This document shows, one piece after another, positions 37,606 through 37,702 of a DNA stretch of 37,702 nt (within the stretch, counting starts at the first letter, position 1; each line of letters begins with the position of its first letter). Under the pieces are notes generated by a model. That model saw nothing but the letters and a program-made list of their open reading frames with translations. It did not search any database and was not told the DNA's origin. Origin of the DNA: Photobacterium profundum SS9 (GTDB lineage: Bacteria; Pseudomonadota; Gammaproteobacteria; Enterobacterales; Vibrionaceae); contig NC_006370.1 in NCBI RefSeq assembly GCF_000196255.1, positions 3,856,792 through 3,894,493 on the forward strand. Reading direction: 5' to 3'. The translations under genes were made by a program, and so were the position numbers.

Positions 37606-37702
37606 TTAACGACATTTGGCGTATAGGGCTAAACCTTCCAGCACTAACTCTGAGCAATGTTGATAATGTCTCGACCATTGAACTGGGAGATGACGCATAC
37701 CT
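37606..37702 (-). CDS. C-terminal end of a partial gene, possibly type III pantothenate kinase
   Basis: An open frame enters from beyond the window edge and ends at TAA (37606-37608), giving the last 31 or so residues, GMRHLPVQWSRHYQHCSELV then LEGLALYAKCR. The ELVLEGLAL ending resembles the C-terminus of CoaX-type pantothenate kinases, which sit next to this tRNA-tufB cluster in some gammaproteobacteria. Too little is visible to be sure. The tRNA promoter lies 52-80 bases beyond its stop. Confidence 0.5.
   Translation of the reverse strand, partial: GMRHLPVQWSRHYQHCSELVLEGLALYAKCR

Overview
The window looks like a chromosomal segment of a gammaproteobacterium of the family Vibrionaceae, most likely Photobacterium. 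Fis, HU-alpha, the ribosomal proteins, RpoB/RpoC and EF-Tu are close to their E. coli counterparts, while PurH and the accB-accC, panF-prmA-dusB-fis and zntR-purH-purD-hupA order are Vibrio-like. The genus is an inference from protein recall and gene order.

Layout: (1) 27-4881: fatty-acid carboxylase genes accB-accC, then yhdT-panF (pantothenate uptake) and prmA. (2) 5015-6402: stringent-type promoter, dusB-fis and terminator. (3) 6403-9547: an accessory patch with a complete IS110-family (IS1111-type) element at about 6711-8065, a two-gene operon of unknown membrane proteins (8248-9005) and gene-poor DNA. (4) 9548-10667: ppnP, a small lipoprotein and the zinc-sensing MerR regulator zntR. (5) 10727-15091: PurR-box-controlled purH-purD, a convergent DUF1481 lipoprotein gene and hupA. 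(6) 15321-19931: a CNNM/CBS membrane protein, brnQ with an apparent leucine-rich leader peptide, yjaG and a D-2-hydroxyacid dehydrogenase. (7) 19942-23437: a UDG-superfamily protein, hemE, nudC and rsd. (8) 23649-37608, minus strand: the transcription/translation cluster, in transcription order tRNA operon-tuf, secE-nusG, rplK-rplA, rplJ-rplL-rpoB-rpoC. A partial upstream gene reaches the window edge.

Several genes are functionally linked: PrmA methylates ribosomal protein L11 (rplK), and Rsd, which binds sigma-70, lies beside the RNA polymerase genes. Fis and HU-alpha shape the nucleoid; Fis also activates stable RNA promoters such as the one before the tRNA-tuf operon.

Three observations stand out. 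The 3' non-coding end of the IS element can fold into two guide-bearing internal loops. Their sides match both flanks of the insertion site and both element ends, as expected of a bridge/seeker RNA whose target can be read from the sequence. Second, both threonine tRNA genes in the tRNA-tuf operon are structurally broken (an 11-nt T-arm deletion in one; an anticodon-stem insertion plus loss of C56 in the other), while Tyr and Gly tRNAs between them are intact. Third, brnQ is preceded by a 33-codon leader ORF with a Leu-Leu-Leu-Leu tract near its stop codon, suggesting leucine-sensing control of a branched-chain amino acid transporter.
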